DNA from: a bacterium
Lineage (GTDB): Bacteria; Patescibacteriota; Saccharimonadia; Saccharimonadales; UBA4665
Assembly (NCBI GenBank): GCA_021777375.1
Contig: JAJYDV010000002.1
Location: 1 to 64,000 of the forward strand
Length of the DNA: 64,000 bases
Direction: 5' to 3'
Numbering within the stretch: position 1 is the first letter of the stretch; the number at the start of each line of letters is the position of its first letter. The notes beneath the pieces are model-generated. The model searched no databases, had not been told where the DNA came from, and saw nothing but the letters and a program-made list of their open reading frames with translations. A program made the translations under genes and the position numbers. Of the stretch, positions 1 through 9,918 are shown in pieces.

Positions 1-74
1 TGGCTGGGGATGAGGGATTCGAACCCCCGATCCTGGGACCAGAACCCAGTGCCTTACCGCTTGGCCAATCCCCA
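1..74 (-). tRNA. tRNA-Gln (anticodon CTG), CCA encoded
   Basis: Reverse strand TGGGGAT...CTGGG-TTCTGGT-CCCAG...GGTTCGAATCC...ATCCCCAGCCA; 7-bp acceptor stem, anticodon loop TTCTGGT. Confidence 0.95.
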
Positions 75-127
75 ATCTGACTGCCAGATTATACCTCAAA
101 AAGGTATCTTATAGCTATGTTATAAAA

Positions 128-1318
128 TTAATTGAAGAATTCTGTACCAGATAATTCTTCAGGCAAAAAGCCCTGCTCAGGCTTAAATCCCGATTGCCAT
201 TTATATCCGCTATTGTAACCTAAATCACGCATTAGTTTAGTCGGCGCATTTCTTAGCCAAAGAGGTACCGGAAGATTCGGGAAGTCTGTCGCTGTTCGTA
301 ACGCTTTACTCATCGCATCAGTGACTTCCCTAGATTTTGGTGCTTTAGCCAGTACAGCTGCACAATGAAATATATTGTATTGAGCCTCCGGCATACCGAT
401 TCGCTCAACCGCTAAGAAAGTTGACATGGCTAGGTTCAGTGCGGCTGGTGCGGCGAGCCCAATATCTTCACTAGCAAAAACTATCATCCGCCGAACGATA
501 AATTTAGGATCATCTCCAGCCTGAAGCAGGCGAGCTAAGTAGTAAAATGAAGCATTGGCATCGCCGCCCCGCAAACTTTTAATAAATGCACTGATCAGGT
601 TGTAGTGCGATTCTCCGGCTTTATCATGGAGTGGAACTCGCGTTTGAGCTGCGGAATTAATGATTGCTTCACTAAGCGGTTTATCTCCAGCTAAATCGAG
701 GCTTAGCTCAAGCAAATTCAATGCCATTCTGGCATCGCTACCGCTAAGCTCGGCAATCTGCTCAAGTAAATTTCTATTTAACCTTGCTGGACTTAAATTA
801 AGCTGTTTAGTGGCTAGACGTAAAATTTTCTCAATATTTGGCTTGGTTAGCGGTTCTAGAACTACTATCCGACTTCGGCTAAGAAGCGGAGATATAATTT
901 CAAAACTCGGATTTTCGGTCGTTGCACCAATCAGTGAAATCGTTCCATTTTCGACGTAAGGCAGAAAGGCATCCTGCTGAGCTTTATTAAAACGGTGAAT
1001 TTCGTCTACAAACAAAATCGTCTGTCGTCCGATTCTGAGATTCGTTTGCGCACGGTCAATAACGCCTAGGACATCTTTCTTGCCAGAAGTTACGGCAGAA
1101 AGTTCAACAAAGTCAGCCTCAGCCTCGTTAGCAATGATTCGTGCTAGGGTGGTTTTACCGCTTCCTGGCGGCCCCCAAAAAATAAGACTAAGCGGCTTTT
1201 TAATACTAATTATCCGCTCAAGCAGCTGATCTTTGCCGGTAATCTGCTCTTGCCCAATCACCTGACTTAGTTTGGTGGGCCTAAGACGATCGGCCAAAGG
1301 CACATTATCTCTTAACAT
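128..1318 (-). CDS. rarA: Replication-associated recombination protein A (RarA/MgsA AAA+ ATPase)
   Basis: LADRLRPTKLSQVIGQEQ, Walker A GPPGSGKTT, Walker B ILFVDEIHRFNKAQQD, GATTENPSFE. Confidence 0.95.
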   Translation of the reverse strand: MLRDNVPLADRLRPTKLSQVIGQEQITGKDQLLERIISIKKPLSLIFWGPPGSGKTTLARIIANEAEADFVELSAVTSGKKDVLGVIDRAQTNLRIGRQTILFVDEIHRFNKAQQDAFLPYVENGTISLIGATTENPSFEIISPLLSRSRIVVLEPLTKPNIEKILRLATKQLNLSPARLNRNLLEQIAELSGSDARMALNLLELSLDLAGDKPLSEAIINSAAQTRVPLHDKAGESHYNLISAFIKSLRGGDANASFYYLARLLQAGDDPKFIVRRMIVFASEDIGLAAPAALNLAMSTFLAVERIGMPEAQYNIFHCAAVLAKAPKSREVTDAMSKALRTATDFPNLPVPLWLRNAPTKLMRDLGYNSGYKWQSGFKPEQGFLPEELSGTEFFN

Positions 1319-1360
1319 AACTCTAAGTATACCCTGAGATATCCGTCATATAATTAAAGA

Positions 1361-1954
1361 ATGACGAAAAGAGTTGTCACTGTTCCGCTGGATGTTTTAT
1401 CTAAAATGAGTGCAACGGATGCGGCGTCGAGACTCATTGGTAGCGATCTGATCCGATATATTGACGGCAAACAGCTTATCGGACGTATTGTAGAAGTTGA
1501 AGCCTATGACCAAAACGACCCGGTCAGCCATAGCTATCACGGTAAGACCGCGCGGAATGCGGTAATGTTTGGACCGGCTGGATTTGCCTATGTGTATTTT
1601 ACATATGGGATGCACTTTTGCCTTAATGTTGTTGTTGGGCCGAAAGATAGCGCTGCTGCGGTTTTAATTAGGGCCCTTCAGCCTATTCAGGGAGAGTCAA
1701 TAATGCTTGCGAACCGCGGATATAACAAAAACCTCCTAAATGGGCCAGCTCGGCTGACCCAAGCACTTAAAATAGATAAAAGTCTAAATGGTCACGACTT
1801 AAGCCTTGCACCGCTAAGATTAAAACTTAACCCCGCAATTAAAAGTTCAGATATTAAGTGGGGTGCAAGGATTGGAATTAAAGAAAAAGCTAACAATGTA
1901 AAGAAATGGCGAGCCGTATTAAACGACAGTGCTTATCTTTCTCGACCTCTGTAA
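1361..1954 (+). CDS. mpg: 3-methyladenine DNA glycosylase (AAG/Mpg family)
   Basis: RIVEVEAYDQNDPVSHSYHGKTARNAVMFGPAGFAYVYFTYGMHFCLNVV. Confidence 0.93.
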   Translation: MTKRVVTVPLDVLSKMSATDAASRLIGSDLIRYIDGKQLIGRIVEVEAYDQNDPVSHSYHGKTARNAVMFGPAGFAYVYFTYGMHFCLNVVVGPKDSAAAVLIRALQPIQGESIMLANRGYNKNLLNGPARLTQALKIDKSLNGHDLSLAPLRLKLNPAIKSSDIKWGARIGIKEKANNVKKWRAVLNDSAYLSRPL

Positions 1955-2020
1955 TAGGAATATTGCAAGTAGCAACAATAAGGCTTATGCTATGAATTAG
2001 GAAGTGTGAGGCTTCCTAAC

Positions 2021-2050
2021 AGACCCGGGAATAAACACCCGGGTCTTTTA
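2021..2050 (+). terminator. Rho-independent terminator after mpg
   Basis: AGACCCGGG-aataaaca-CCCGGGTCT followed by TTTT; between convergent genes. Confidence 0.85.
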
Positions 2051-2067
2051 GTGCACTTTTGACTTTT

Positions 2068-2667
2068 TTAAGCGCTTTGCTCGATTTTAATTTGAGTTCC
2101 AACCTGAGCCCAGTTAAATAACCACTGAGCTCCGGCTAGGGGCATTTCTACACACCCATGTGAGGCGTTCTTGGAAGTAGGTGAGATGTTGCCAAATTGG
2201 GATGGGGTTCTCCAGGTGGCATCGTGAAAACCGTAAGCCCCATAGTTGTTAAAGAGAAAAGGCATCCAGTATGACACATGATCATTCCAAGAAGAAACTC
2301 CGTCACTCCCGGTTAGGTTCAAGTTAGTTTCTTTGGCAAATATCTGGTAACTTCCAACCGGTGTAATATCTGCTGCCAAACCTGAGTATCCGGTAACAAC
2401 TGGAGTTGAGTAGGAAGTTAGATTAAAACTACAGGCCCAAAGATGCTGCTGATTAATGCCCACTACGATTAGCTTATCCAGGTTGTTGTTAACGCAAGGT
2501 GATGGCGGTGGCGGAGGCGTTAAGTTGGTCTGGGCTACTGCCTGTTTACTGGTGCTCACCGTAACATCGCTGGCCGCCCGGTTTAAATGATACAAATCAA
2601 AACCGGAGGCTATGACGAGCACGACTAAAACAACGATAAATAAAACTACGGTACGAGGGTGTTTCAT
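2068..2667 (-). CDS. L,D-transpeptidase (YkuD domain), N-terminal membrane anchor
   Basis: N-terminal TM helix; GAYGFHDATWRTPSQFGN...SHGCVEMP (HGCxxMP active-site motif). Confidence 0.88.
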   Translation of the reverse strand: MKHPRTVVLFIVVLVVLVIASGFDLYHLNRAASDVTVSTSKQAVAQTNLTPPPPPSPCVNNNLDKLIVVGINQQHLWACSFNLTSYSTPVVTGYSGLAADITPVGSYQIFAKETNLNLTGSDGVSSWNDHVSYWMPFLFNNYGAYGFHDATWRTPSQFGNISPTSKNASHGCVEMPLAGAQWLFNWAQVGTQIKIEQSA

Positions 2668-2767
2668 AATTGTAAAAATTTACTTTCCTTATCTTATCCC
2701 GCTCTTTATTATACCCGATTCACTTTTGGCTGCTTAAGACAATCAATCTATAATAGTTAAACAAGTT

Positions 2768-3892
2768 ATGTTAGTAGCAATTATCATTCTAGCGGTTATC
2801 GTATTGGCCTTGGCGGTTTTACTTCTGTGGCGAAATTTGGGCTCTGAAGACAAACAGTCCGGCCTGCTACTTAAGGCCGACTTAGACCGTCTGAGTCAGG
2901 ATATTGGGTCTCTTAAAGACAACTTGCAAAACCAACTTGGTGAACGACTAGAGAAAAACCAGGCCTTAATGGTCGGATCGCTTCAAAAACAGTTTAGCGA
3001 GAGCGCCAAACTGATTCGCGAGGTCACTTCTAGTCTGGTCGAACTTAAAGAATCCAATAAACAAGTTGTCAGTATTACTGATGAGCTTAAGACCTTACAA
3101 AATGTCCTTCAAAACCCAAAACAGCGCGGGGTTCTAGGTGAGTATTACCTTCAGACGGTGCTTGAGAATGTACTGCCCCCGGATAGTTACAAGCTGCAAC
3201 AAAAAATTGGCAGAACCGATGATGGCGCAGAGCTGATTGTTGATGCTGCAATCTTCTTGGATAAAGGAATAATGTTGCCGGTTGACGCGAAGTTTTCCCT
3301 TGAAAACTACAACCGCCTTATAGAGGAACGTGATCCTGCCCGACGCGATACCCTGGCCAAGCAATTTAAGGCTGATCTAAAGGCTAGGATTGATGAGACG
3401 GCCAAATATATCAGGCCAAATGACGGCACTATGGATTTCGCATTCATGTTTATTCCAAGCGAAGCGATTTATTATGACTTATTAGTTAACAAGGTGGGCT
3501 CAACACAGGTCGCGGCGCGTGATTTAATTGAGTATGCCTTTAGAGATAAAAACGTCATTATTGTTAGCCCGACTAGTTTTTTAGCCTACTTACAAACGGT
3601 ACTTCAGGGTCTACGTAGTCTGCATATCGAGGAGCAAGCTAAACTAATTCAGGCCAGAGTTGGCGATCTGGGTCGGCATTTAAATACTTACCAGCTATTA
3701 ATGAATAAACTTGGTAATTCACTAGGCACTACGGTTAGCCATTTTAATTCTGCACACAAGGAACTGTCCAAGGTAGATAAAGATGTCCTAAAGATAGCTG
3801 GAGACAAAGCAAGCAAACTATCGCTTGAGCCAATCATTTTAGAAAAACCGATACTGGAGGAATCGAGTTCTCTAGATTCGGATCGGACTTAG
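2768..3892 (+). CDS. rmuC: DNA recombination protein RmuC
   Basis: N-terminal TM and coiled coil; RGVLGEYYLQTVLENVLPPDSY, LPVDAKFSLENY, FMFIPSEAIYYDLL. Confidence 0.92.
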   Translation: MLVAIIILAVIVLALAVLLLWRNLGSEDKQSGLLLKADLDRLSQDIGSLKDNLQNQLGERLEKNQALMVGSLQKQFSESAKLIREVTSSLVELKESNKQVVSITDELKTLQNVLQNPKQRGVLGEYYLQTVLENVLPPDSYKLQQKIGRTDDGAELIVDAAIFLDKGIMLPVDAKFSLENYNRLIEERDPARRDTLAKQFKADLKARIDETAKYIRPNDGTMDFAFMFIPSEAIYYDLLVNKVGSTQVAARDLIEYAFRDKNVIIVSPTSFLAYLQTVLQGLRSLHIEEQAKLIQARVGDLGRHLNTYQLLMNKLGNSLGTTVSHFNSAHKELSKVDKDVLKIAGDKASKLSLEPIILEKPILEESSSLDSDRT

Positions 3893-5203
3893 GGATAAAT
3901 CCACTGCTAAAGCGGCTGTCCAGGAGAAAGCTGGCGTTCCGAGAGCGTGTCCGTCATTCGGATCAAAGTATTCACTAAATCCATAACTAGTGACCATGTT
4001 TAAGGTAGTCTCTCGGAGTCGTTTGGCTTCTTCAAGAAATCCATAGCGTTTTAGTCCATCAATGATTAGCCAGTTGGTGTTTACCCAAGTCGGTCCCTGC
4101 CAGTAATTGTCGGGCTTAAACCAACTTGAATTTAGCGGCACGCTGGGTACCGGAAAATGACTATTGAAACTGTGCTTGTCGCTCAGCTGGCTTACAATGG
4201 CGTCGGCCTTATCTTTAGGAAGTGAACCGGCATAAAGAGCCAGCAATGACCCGATCGAGGGATCTTTAAATAGTTTATGAGTTATAAAATCGCGGCTAAA
4301 ATAGTTTGAACTTAGCGGATCCCAAAGTTCTTCAAAAGCTTGTTCGGTTTTCTTCATCCTGGTAGTAAACTCTTCAGGAAGCGGTTCGTGAATTGCGGCG
4401 GCGATGGCTTTTAATCGATCGTTATTGCGGATTAGAATGGCATTAAAGCCGACATCTTCAATTGCAAACATTGAGTGATCAAGAATTCTTCGGATATCAT
4501 AAATTTTACGGCGTAAACGGCGCTGAATATCAAAAAGAGCTAAGGCTTCAATGGCGTCGAACCGTTCATTCGATGGAACCCGGCGCGTATCTCGTCTAAA
4601 AAGATCAATAGCCCGCTCAGCGTGGGTTTTTTTAGCAGCCCTAATCCATAGGTTAAGCTGATGTTCGTGCAATTCGGTCATCCATGGCGGAGTATTGTCC
4701 ATTCCGACCTCCCAAGGATGTATCTGCAGCACTAATCCTTCGCCGTGTGGATCGCGTTCGTTATAAAGCCATAGATGATACTTAAGCAGTGAAGGAAACA
4801 CTCTACGGTACCAATCTCGTCGTTCACTTGGCGATAGCATCTCGCCAACGCGCGTAATGGCTTCGGCCAACATAGGTGGCTGAGTGATTCCGGTAGTCGC
4901 AACTTCTGAGGGAGCATCCGGGTTAATCCAACTGCGCCAAAAGTTTCTATCACGCTCATAACGCTTATCTGGAGAAAAAATAATGTTTGGTAACATACCG
5001 TTTTGCCACTGACCTCTAAGCAGACTTATAATTTCAATTTGAGCCCGTTCCGGATCACGGTGCCGAAGCCCAATTGCAATAAAGCAACTATCCCAAAGCC
5101 ATTGATGCGGGTAAAGATTAGCTGCCGGCTGGGTATATGAAGACTGATCGTTAGCATCAAGAACGTCGTAAGCTTCACTAATTAAATTGGTAGGTGGTTC
5201 CAT
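3872..5203 (-). CDS. (alpha/alpha)6-barrel glycoside hydrolase, GH63/mannosylglycerate-hydrolase/trehalase-like
   Basis: PHQWLWDSCFIAIGL, WQNGMLPNIIF, NYWQGPTWVNTNWLI. Confidence 0.75.
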   Translation of the reverse strand: MEPPTNLISEAYDVLDANDQSSYTQPAANLYPHQWLWDSCFIAIGLRHRDPERAQIEIISLLRGQWQNGMLPNIIFSPDKRYERDRNFWRSWINPDAPSEVATTGITQPPMLAEAITRVGEMLSPSERRDWYRRVFPSLLKYHLWLYNERDPHGEGLVLQIHPWEVGMDNTPPWMTELHEHQLNLWIRAAKKTHAERAIDLFRRDTRRVPSNERFDAIEALALFDIQRRLRRKIYDIRRILDHSMFAIEDVGFNAILIRNNDRLKAIAAAIHEPLPEEFTTRMKKTEQAFEELWDPLSSNYFSRDFITHKLFKDPSIGSLLALYAGSLPKDKADAIVSQLSDKHSFNSHFPVPSVPLNSSWFKPDNYWQGPTWVNTNWLIIDGLKRYGFLEEAKRLRETTLNMVTSYGFSEYFDPNDGHALGTPAFSWTAALAVDLSLSPIRI

Positions 5204-5277
5204 TTAGAATTTAGTATAGCGCTCATGTATAAGTCGCGCCAAACCTGGCTTTAGGCTGATATACTTAAGCTAACTTT

Positions 5278-6357
5278 ATGTTGAATGAAGATCTAAAAAA
5301 CGAAGTTGACAAGGCGCGCGAGCGGTTACTAAAACAACTTGAACAGGTTGCGGATAAGACAATAATTCTTAGGTCTTCGGACTTAAAAGCGCTTTATCAG
5401 AGGATCGCCCAACTGCCAGAGGATCAGAGGGGCTTTTTTGGCCAAGCCGTAAATCAGCTGAAAAATGAGTTGACCCAACTGATTAGTGAGCATCGTGAAG
5501 CTGAGTCGGCCCTGCCAACGGTAGATGTTAGCGCACCGTTTGCTCTTAATAGCCAGTTTAATCGCCGACCGGGTTTGTTCGGGGCAGAACTTGGCAGCTG
5601 TCATCCGTTAAGCCGCGAGCTTGGACTTATCTTGTCTATCTTTAGGAGTATGGGTTTTAGCGCCATTGAATCACGAGAAATAGACGACGATTGGCACATG
5701 TTTGGTGCGCTGAACTTTCCAGTAGGCCATCCAGCCAGAGACGATTATGACACTTTCATGACCGAGCAGACCGACAAGGATGGTTTACCGCTTATTGCTC
5801 CGGCGCATACTTCATCAATGCAAAATCGAGTCATCGCCCGCTACAAGGAAAACCTTGCTAAGAATGAACCAATTGCGGTCGTTATACCGGGTCGGACATT
5901 TCGCAATGAAGACGTTGATGCCCGTCATGAGCATACTTTTTACCAAGTTGAGGGTGTCTATATAGATAAAGGTGTAAATATTGGCAACCTAATCGCGACC
6001 TTAAGGACCTTTTTGCAAAGTTATTTTGGTAATGACAAGCTAAGTGTTAAAACCCAACCTTTTTATTTCCCATTTACCGAGCCCTCCTTAGAGTTTTCAC
6101 TAAGTTGCCCGTTTTGTAATAAACAAGGCTGTTCGATTTGCTCATTTAGCGGTTGGATTGAGCTGCTTGGCTGCGGCATGGTTCATCCTAACGTACTAAA
6201 AGAGGCCGGTGTGGATTCTAAAGAATATCAGGGTTTTGCTTGGGGTATGGGTGTAGAGCGGCTAATTATGATGAAGTACGGGATAGAAGATATTCGTCAT
6301 TTTGAATCATCTAAATTAAGCTTTTTACGTCAATTCTCGGCCGGAGGCGAAGCATGA
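5278..6357 (+). CDS. pheS: Phenylalanyl-tRNA synthetase alpha subunit
   Basis: GFSAIESREIDDDWHMFGALNFP, FRNEDVDARHEHTFYQVEG, LGCGMVHPNVL, FAWGMGVERL; contains a CPFC/CSIC Cys4 insertion. Confidence 0.95.
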   Translation: MLNEDLKNEVDKARERLLKQLEQVADKTIILRSSDLKALYQRIAQLPEDQRGFFGQAVNQLKNELTQLISEHREAESALPTVDVSAPFALNSQFNRRPGLFGAELGSCHPLSRELGLILSIFRSMGFSAIESREIDDDWHMFGALNFPVGHPARDDYDTFMTEQTDKDGLPLIAPAHTSSMQNRVIARYKENLAKNEPIAVVIPGRTFRNEDVDARHEHTFYQVEGVYIDKGVNIGNLIATLRTFLQSYFGNDKLSVKTQPFYFPFTEPSLEFSLSCPFCNKQGCSICSFSGWIELLGCGMVHPNVLKEAGVDSKEYQGFAWGMGVERLIMMKYGIEDIRHFESSKLSFLRQFSAGGEA

Positions 6358-8861
6358 AAGCCTCTTTGTCACTGATGCGCAAACTGGCGGTGAACGCGGA
6401 ATCGTTCCCGGACGACCCAGCCCTAGTTGAGCAACATATTAACGCGCAAATCGGGGCGATTGAGGACAAACTGGAGCTTGGGCCCATTTATCAAGACGCA
6501 ATGATCGTTAAAGTTATTAGCGCAGTACCACTTGAGGGCAGTGATCACTTAAGCTTATGTCAGATTGATGATCGACAAGTGCGAAGTAATGTCGAGCGTG
6601 GCAATGACGGGCTAGTCCAAGTTGTCTGTGGGGCGCCTAATGTCAAAGCCAATCAGATTGTAGTCTGGTTGCCGCCAGGTAGTATAGTGCCGTCTACCGC
6701 GACAGCTGTCGAACCCTTAAAATTAGAGATCCGTAAGATTTTAAATCAAATGAGTAATGGAATGTTGGCCAGCGCCAGCGAACTGGCTTTTTCTAGTGAT
6801 CATGAGGGGATTGTAGTGCTACCCGAAGACACGCCTTACGGTACCAAACTCAGTGATTTAATTAACCTAGATGATACGATCTTTGACATTGAAAATAAGA
6901 TGTTTACTCACCGTCCAGACTTGTTTGGGCAGCTAGGTATTGCAAGGGAGGTGTGTGCGACCTTTAATCTGTCATTCAAAAGTCCGGATTGGTATAGCGA
7001 GGACAGAGGTCTAAGTTCTAAACTATCCGGCAATCTCAGTGTCATTAATCAGCTAAAAGATAAAGCTTGCCCGCGTTTTATGGCAGTTTCAATTAATAAT
7101 ATTAAGGTTGAAACGAGTCCCGTGTGGTTGCAAAGTTATCTCTCGCGCTCTGGAATCCGGCCGTTAAATAACATCGTAGACATTACAAATTACGTGATGC
7201 TTGTGTCGTCTCAGCCGCTACATGCTTACGACCTAAATAAAGTCGGTGCCAATGGAAAGGCCGAGCTGCAAGTTAGAGATGCTCTTCCTAGAGAGAAACT
7301 AACGCTACTTGATGGATCAGAAATTGAGCTGACTAAAGAAGATATTGTTATTGCGAACCGAGATCATGCGCTTGGACTAGGTGGCGTTATGGGTGGTAAA
7401 AATTCGGAGATTAGCGATCATACGACCCAAATAGTTCTCGAGTGTGCGAGCTTTGATATGTACCGTATTCGGCGTTCATCAATGGCTCATGGTGTATTTA
7501 GTGAGGCAGTAACTAGATTTACCAAGGGGCCTTCAGCATTAGCTTGTCCGCCGGTCTTAGCATTTACCTTTGACTTAATAAAGCAGCTGTGTCCGGAGGC
7601 TGAGATAATTTCTGAGGTCGTTGACGAGCGCAATGATAGATTGGTGCATAAACTTGCGCCGCTTAGTCTCGATCTAGGACTTCTAAAAAGCTATTTGGGA
7701 ATTGAGCTTGACATTAAAGAAGTCATAACCTTACTTAATAATGCCGAAATTAAAGCTCATTCCGAAGAAGACAAGCTAATCGTTGAAGTGCCTTTTTGGC
7801 GCACCGATCTAAGTATTGATGTTGACGTAATTGAAGAGATTGCTCGTTTATATGGATTTGATAACTTGCCACAACAGCTGCCCCGGCGTTTACTTAACGC
7901 GCCAAATGTAGATCCGTTGCAGAAGACTAAGCAGCAGGTAAGAGTTTCGCTCGCTGCGGCCGGCGCTAACGAAGTGCTTTCTTACAGTTTTGTTAACCGG
8001 GTTTTAATTGAAGCTGCCGGGCAGGACCCGTCCCAAGCCTATAAGCTAATGAACGCCCTCTCCCCGGAGCTGGAATATTATCGCCTATCATTGATCCCCA
8101 GCTTGTTAAGTAAAGTGCATCTTAACCATAAAGCCGGATTCGAACGGTTTGGTATTTTTGAAATTGGTAAAGCGCATCAGATCAACCAATTGGACGACGA
8201 AGGTTTGCCGCTCGAAGCTGAACGACTAGCATTGGTTATTTCCACCGAGGCTAAAAGTGCAAAACAATATCAAGGGGAGGCTTATTTCCAAGCCCGTAGT
8301 TGGCTTAATTATTTACTAAGTTCACTCAACTGTAATTTAGAATTACTAAGTTTTAGACCTTTGGAGAAGACTGATTTAACTTATGACACTCTCTGGGAGG
8401 CTACCGCTAAAACATATCGCAGCGGACGAAGCGCTCTAGTTGAGTTTAACTCCGAAGTTTTGGGGATTATGGGTGAGTTTAAGGCTGCTACTGCTGAAGC
8501 TTTAAAGTTACCTGCTTATTGCTCTGGCTTTGAGCTAAACCTAGCTAAATTAAGTGAACTAGCACTGTCTTCACACCGCCAATACCGAGAATTATCACGA
8601 TACCCAAAAGTTATTCAGGATTTAACAGTCTCTTACGGCGGTAAAAGTTTTAGCGAGCTAAATGAGCAACTGAACCTTGAGCTAAAAGATTTAGTACCCA
8701 AGGATGTTGATTATACTTTGCAAGCCATTGATGCCTATCAACCGGCTACTGATTCAGGTAATATTTCTTGGACATTCCGCTTGTTCGCCCAAAGTAATGA
8801 CAGAACCTTAACCGACAAAGAGATTACTGATATTTTAGAAAAACTTAAACCTAAATTTTAA
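6354..8861 (+). CDS. pheT: Phenylalanyl-tRNA synthetase beta subunit
   Basis: EMAP-like tRNA-binding domain, B3/B4 (RPLNNIVDITNYVMLVSSQPLHAYDLNK), C-terminal FDX-ACB; overlaps pheS by 4 bp. Confidence 0.95.
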   Translation: MKASLSLMRKLAVNAESFPDDPALVEQHINAQIGAIEDKLELGPIYQDAMIVKVISAVPLEGSDHLSLCQIDDRQVRSNVERGNDGLVQVVCGAPNVKANQIVVWLPPGSIVPSTATAVEPLKLEIRKILNQMSNGMLASASELAFSSDHEGIVVLPEDTPYGTKLSDLINLDDTIFDIENKMFTHRPDLFGQLGIAREVCATFNLSFKSPDWYSEDRGLSSKLSGNLSVINQLKDKACPRFMAVSINNIKVETSPVWLQSYLSRSGIRPLNNIVDITNYVMLVSSQPLHAYDLNKVGANGKAELQVRDALPREKLTLLDGSEIELTKEDIVIANRDHALGLGGVMGGKNSEISDHTTQIVLECASFDMYRIRRSSMAHGVFSEAVTRFTKGPSALACPPVLAFTFDLIKQLCPEAEIISEVVDERNDRLVHKLAPLSLDLGLLKSYLGIELDIKEVITLLNNAEIKAHSEEDKLIVEVPFWRTDLSIDVDVIEEIARLYGFDNLPQQLPRRLLNAPNVDPLQKTKQQVRVSLAAAGANEVLSYSFVNRVLIEAAGQDPSQAYKLMNALSPELEYYRLSLIPSLLSKVHLNHKAGFERFGIFEIGKAHQINQLDDEGLPLEAERLALVISTEAKSAKQYQGEAYFQARSWLNYLLSSLNCNLELLSFRPLEKTDLTYDTLWEATAKTYRSGRSALVEFNSEVLGIMGEFKAATAEALKLPAYCSGFELNLAKLSELALSSHRQYRELSRYPKVIQDLTVSYGGKSFSELNEQLNLELKDLVPKDVDYTLQAIDAYQPATDSGNISWTFRLFAQSNDRTLTDKEITDILEKLKPKF

Positions 8862-8869
8862 TTCCGCTA

Positions 8870-8899
8870 TCGACAGGCAAGCATTCTTTTAGTTATAAT
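8870..8899 (+). promoter_or_regulatory. Predicted sigma70-type promoter of the FKBP gene
   Basis: TCGACA-N18-TATAAT, -10 ends 12 nt before ATG. Confidence 0.6.
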
Positions 8900-8911
8900 A
8901 GGCGAAATATT

Positions 8912-9454
8912 ATGGCTTTAGGTAAAAGATTTTTTGCGGGTTTTGGTGCTGCCTTATTCTTAGTGACCAGTTCGGCTTTAACAATTGCCGTAGTTCTTTC
9001 GCTGACCGGCAGTTCTAGCAATAATACAACTAACCCTAACGCTTCCAGTTCCAATAGCCATACTTGTCCGAGCGGTTATGACGTAGCCGACGGGACTAAA
9101 CTACAGGGATATACCCCACAAGCCGCCGCGATTCCGCATCTAGAAGTGGCTGACATGCAAGCCGGGAATGGAGCGGTTATTAAATCAGGTGCTACGGTGT
9201 CGGCCTGTTATGTTGGAGCGCTGGCGAAAACCGGTGTAGTTTTCGATACTTCCGGAGCGCACGGAGGACCGGCGACGTTTTCGCTTAATGGCGTAATTAC
9301 AGGTTGGCAACTGGGTATTCCGGGGATGAAAGTCGGTGGCACGCGCGAGTTACTTATTCCGGCCGCTATGGCGTACAAGAACCAACAGGTAGGTTCTATT
9401 CCGCCGAACTCTGATTTAGTGTTTTATGTTTTAGTTCTCTCGACTAAGAATTAG
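8912..9454 (+). CDS. Secreted/anchored FKBP-type peptidyl-prolyl isomerase
   Basis: Signal/TM segment, Ser/Asn linker, FDTSGAHGGPATFSLNGVITGWQLGIPGMKVGGTRELLIPAAMAY. Confidence 0.9.
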   Translation: MALGKRFFAGFGAALFLVTSSALTIAVVLSLTGSSSNNTTNPNASSSNSHTCPSGYDVADGTKLQGYTPQAAAIPHLEVADMQAGNGAVIKSGATVSACYVGALAKTGVVFDTSGAHGGPATFSLNGVITGWQLGIPGMKVGGTRELLIPAAMAYKNQQVGSIPPNSDLVFYVLVLSTKN

Positions 9455-9479
9455 CGTAAAAAGCACAATATATAGCGTA

Positions 9480-9509
9480 TTGACTGAAAAGCTAACACTA
9501 TTCTATAAT
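9480..9509 (+). promoter_or_regulatory. Predicted promoter of grx-trxB
   Basis: TTGACT-N18-TATAAT; gives a ~90-nt leader with SD AAGGAG before ATG 9606. Confidence 0.65.
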
Positions 9510-9605
9510 GTACCGCATAAGACCTTAGCTCTCAAAAACAAACACAACTAAAGGCCTTAAGCAACGTAAAACTAAGACAAAGTCTGATTAAGGAGACTCT
9601 CAAAA

Positions 9606-9854
9606 ATGGTCAAAAACATCACTATCTTTACGACAAACACTTGCGGTTACTGTCAGATGGTTAAGACCTATCTTAAGGCTAAGGGCATGGGTTTTGACGA
9701 AGTTAATCTGGATCACGAACCGCATCGCCGAAGTGAGGCGCACCGACTTAGTGGAGCTTTGACTGTCCCGGTTACCGTCGTCACTAAAACTGACGATAGC
9801 CAGGAAATTATTGTCGGCTATAACCTAGCCAAACTTGCTCCAGCTGTAAATTAG
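9606..9854 (+). CDS. Glutaredoxin/mycoredoxin-like protein (CGYC)
   Basis: FTTNTCGYCQMVKTYL, cis-Pro TVPVT. Confidence 0.85.
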   Translation: MVKNITIFTTNTCGYCQMVKTYLKAKGMGFDEVNLDHEPHRRSEAHRLSGALTVPVTVVTKTDDSQEIIVGYNLAKLAPAVN

Positions 9855-9918
9855 TACAATTTTCTAATTTAAATTTACTTTAAAGACTATTATTAACTTA
9901 ATCGGGGTTTGACTATTT

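Noticed and set aside
660-959. 99-aa plus-strand ORF within rarA
   Set aside because: Antisense to a confident RarA; Ser/Leu-rich shadow translation. The same reasoning was applied to the other ORFs nested in or antisense to strong CDSs (for example 14320-14613, 15856-16287, 24855-25214, 41196-41564, 42957-43328).
1997-2019. Second hairpin TTAGGAAG-N7-CTTCCTAA before the mpg terminator
   Set aside because: No T-run and no obvious function beyond its neighbouring terminator; may simply add to termination or 3'-end stability.
6109-6142. CPFC...CSIC zinc-finger insertion in PheS as a novelty
   Set aside because: A similar Cys4 insertion before the GW(L/I)E(I/L)LG motif occurs in other bacterial PheS proteins to my knowledge; used only as a contrast to RpoC and GspE.
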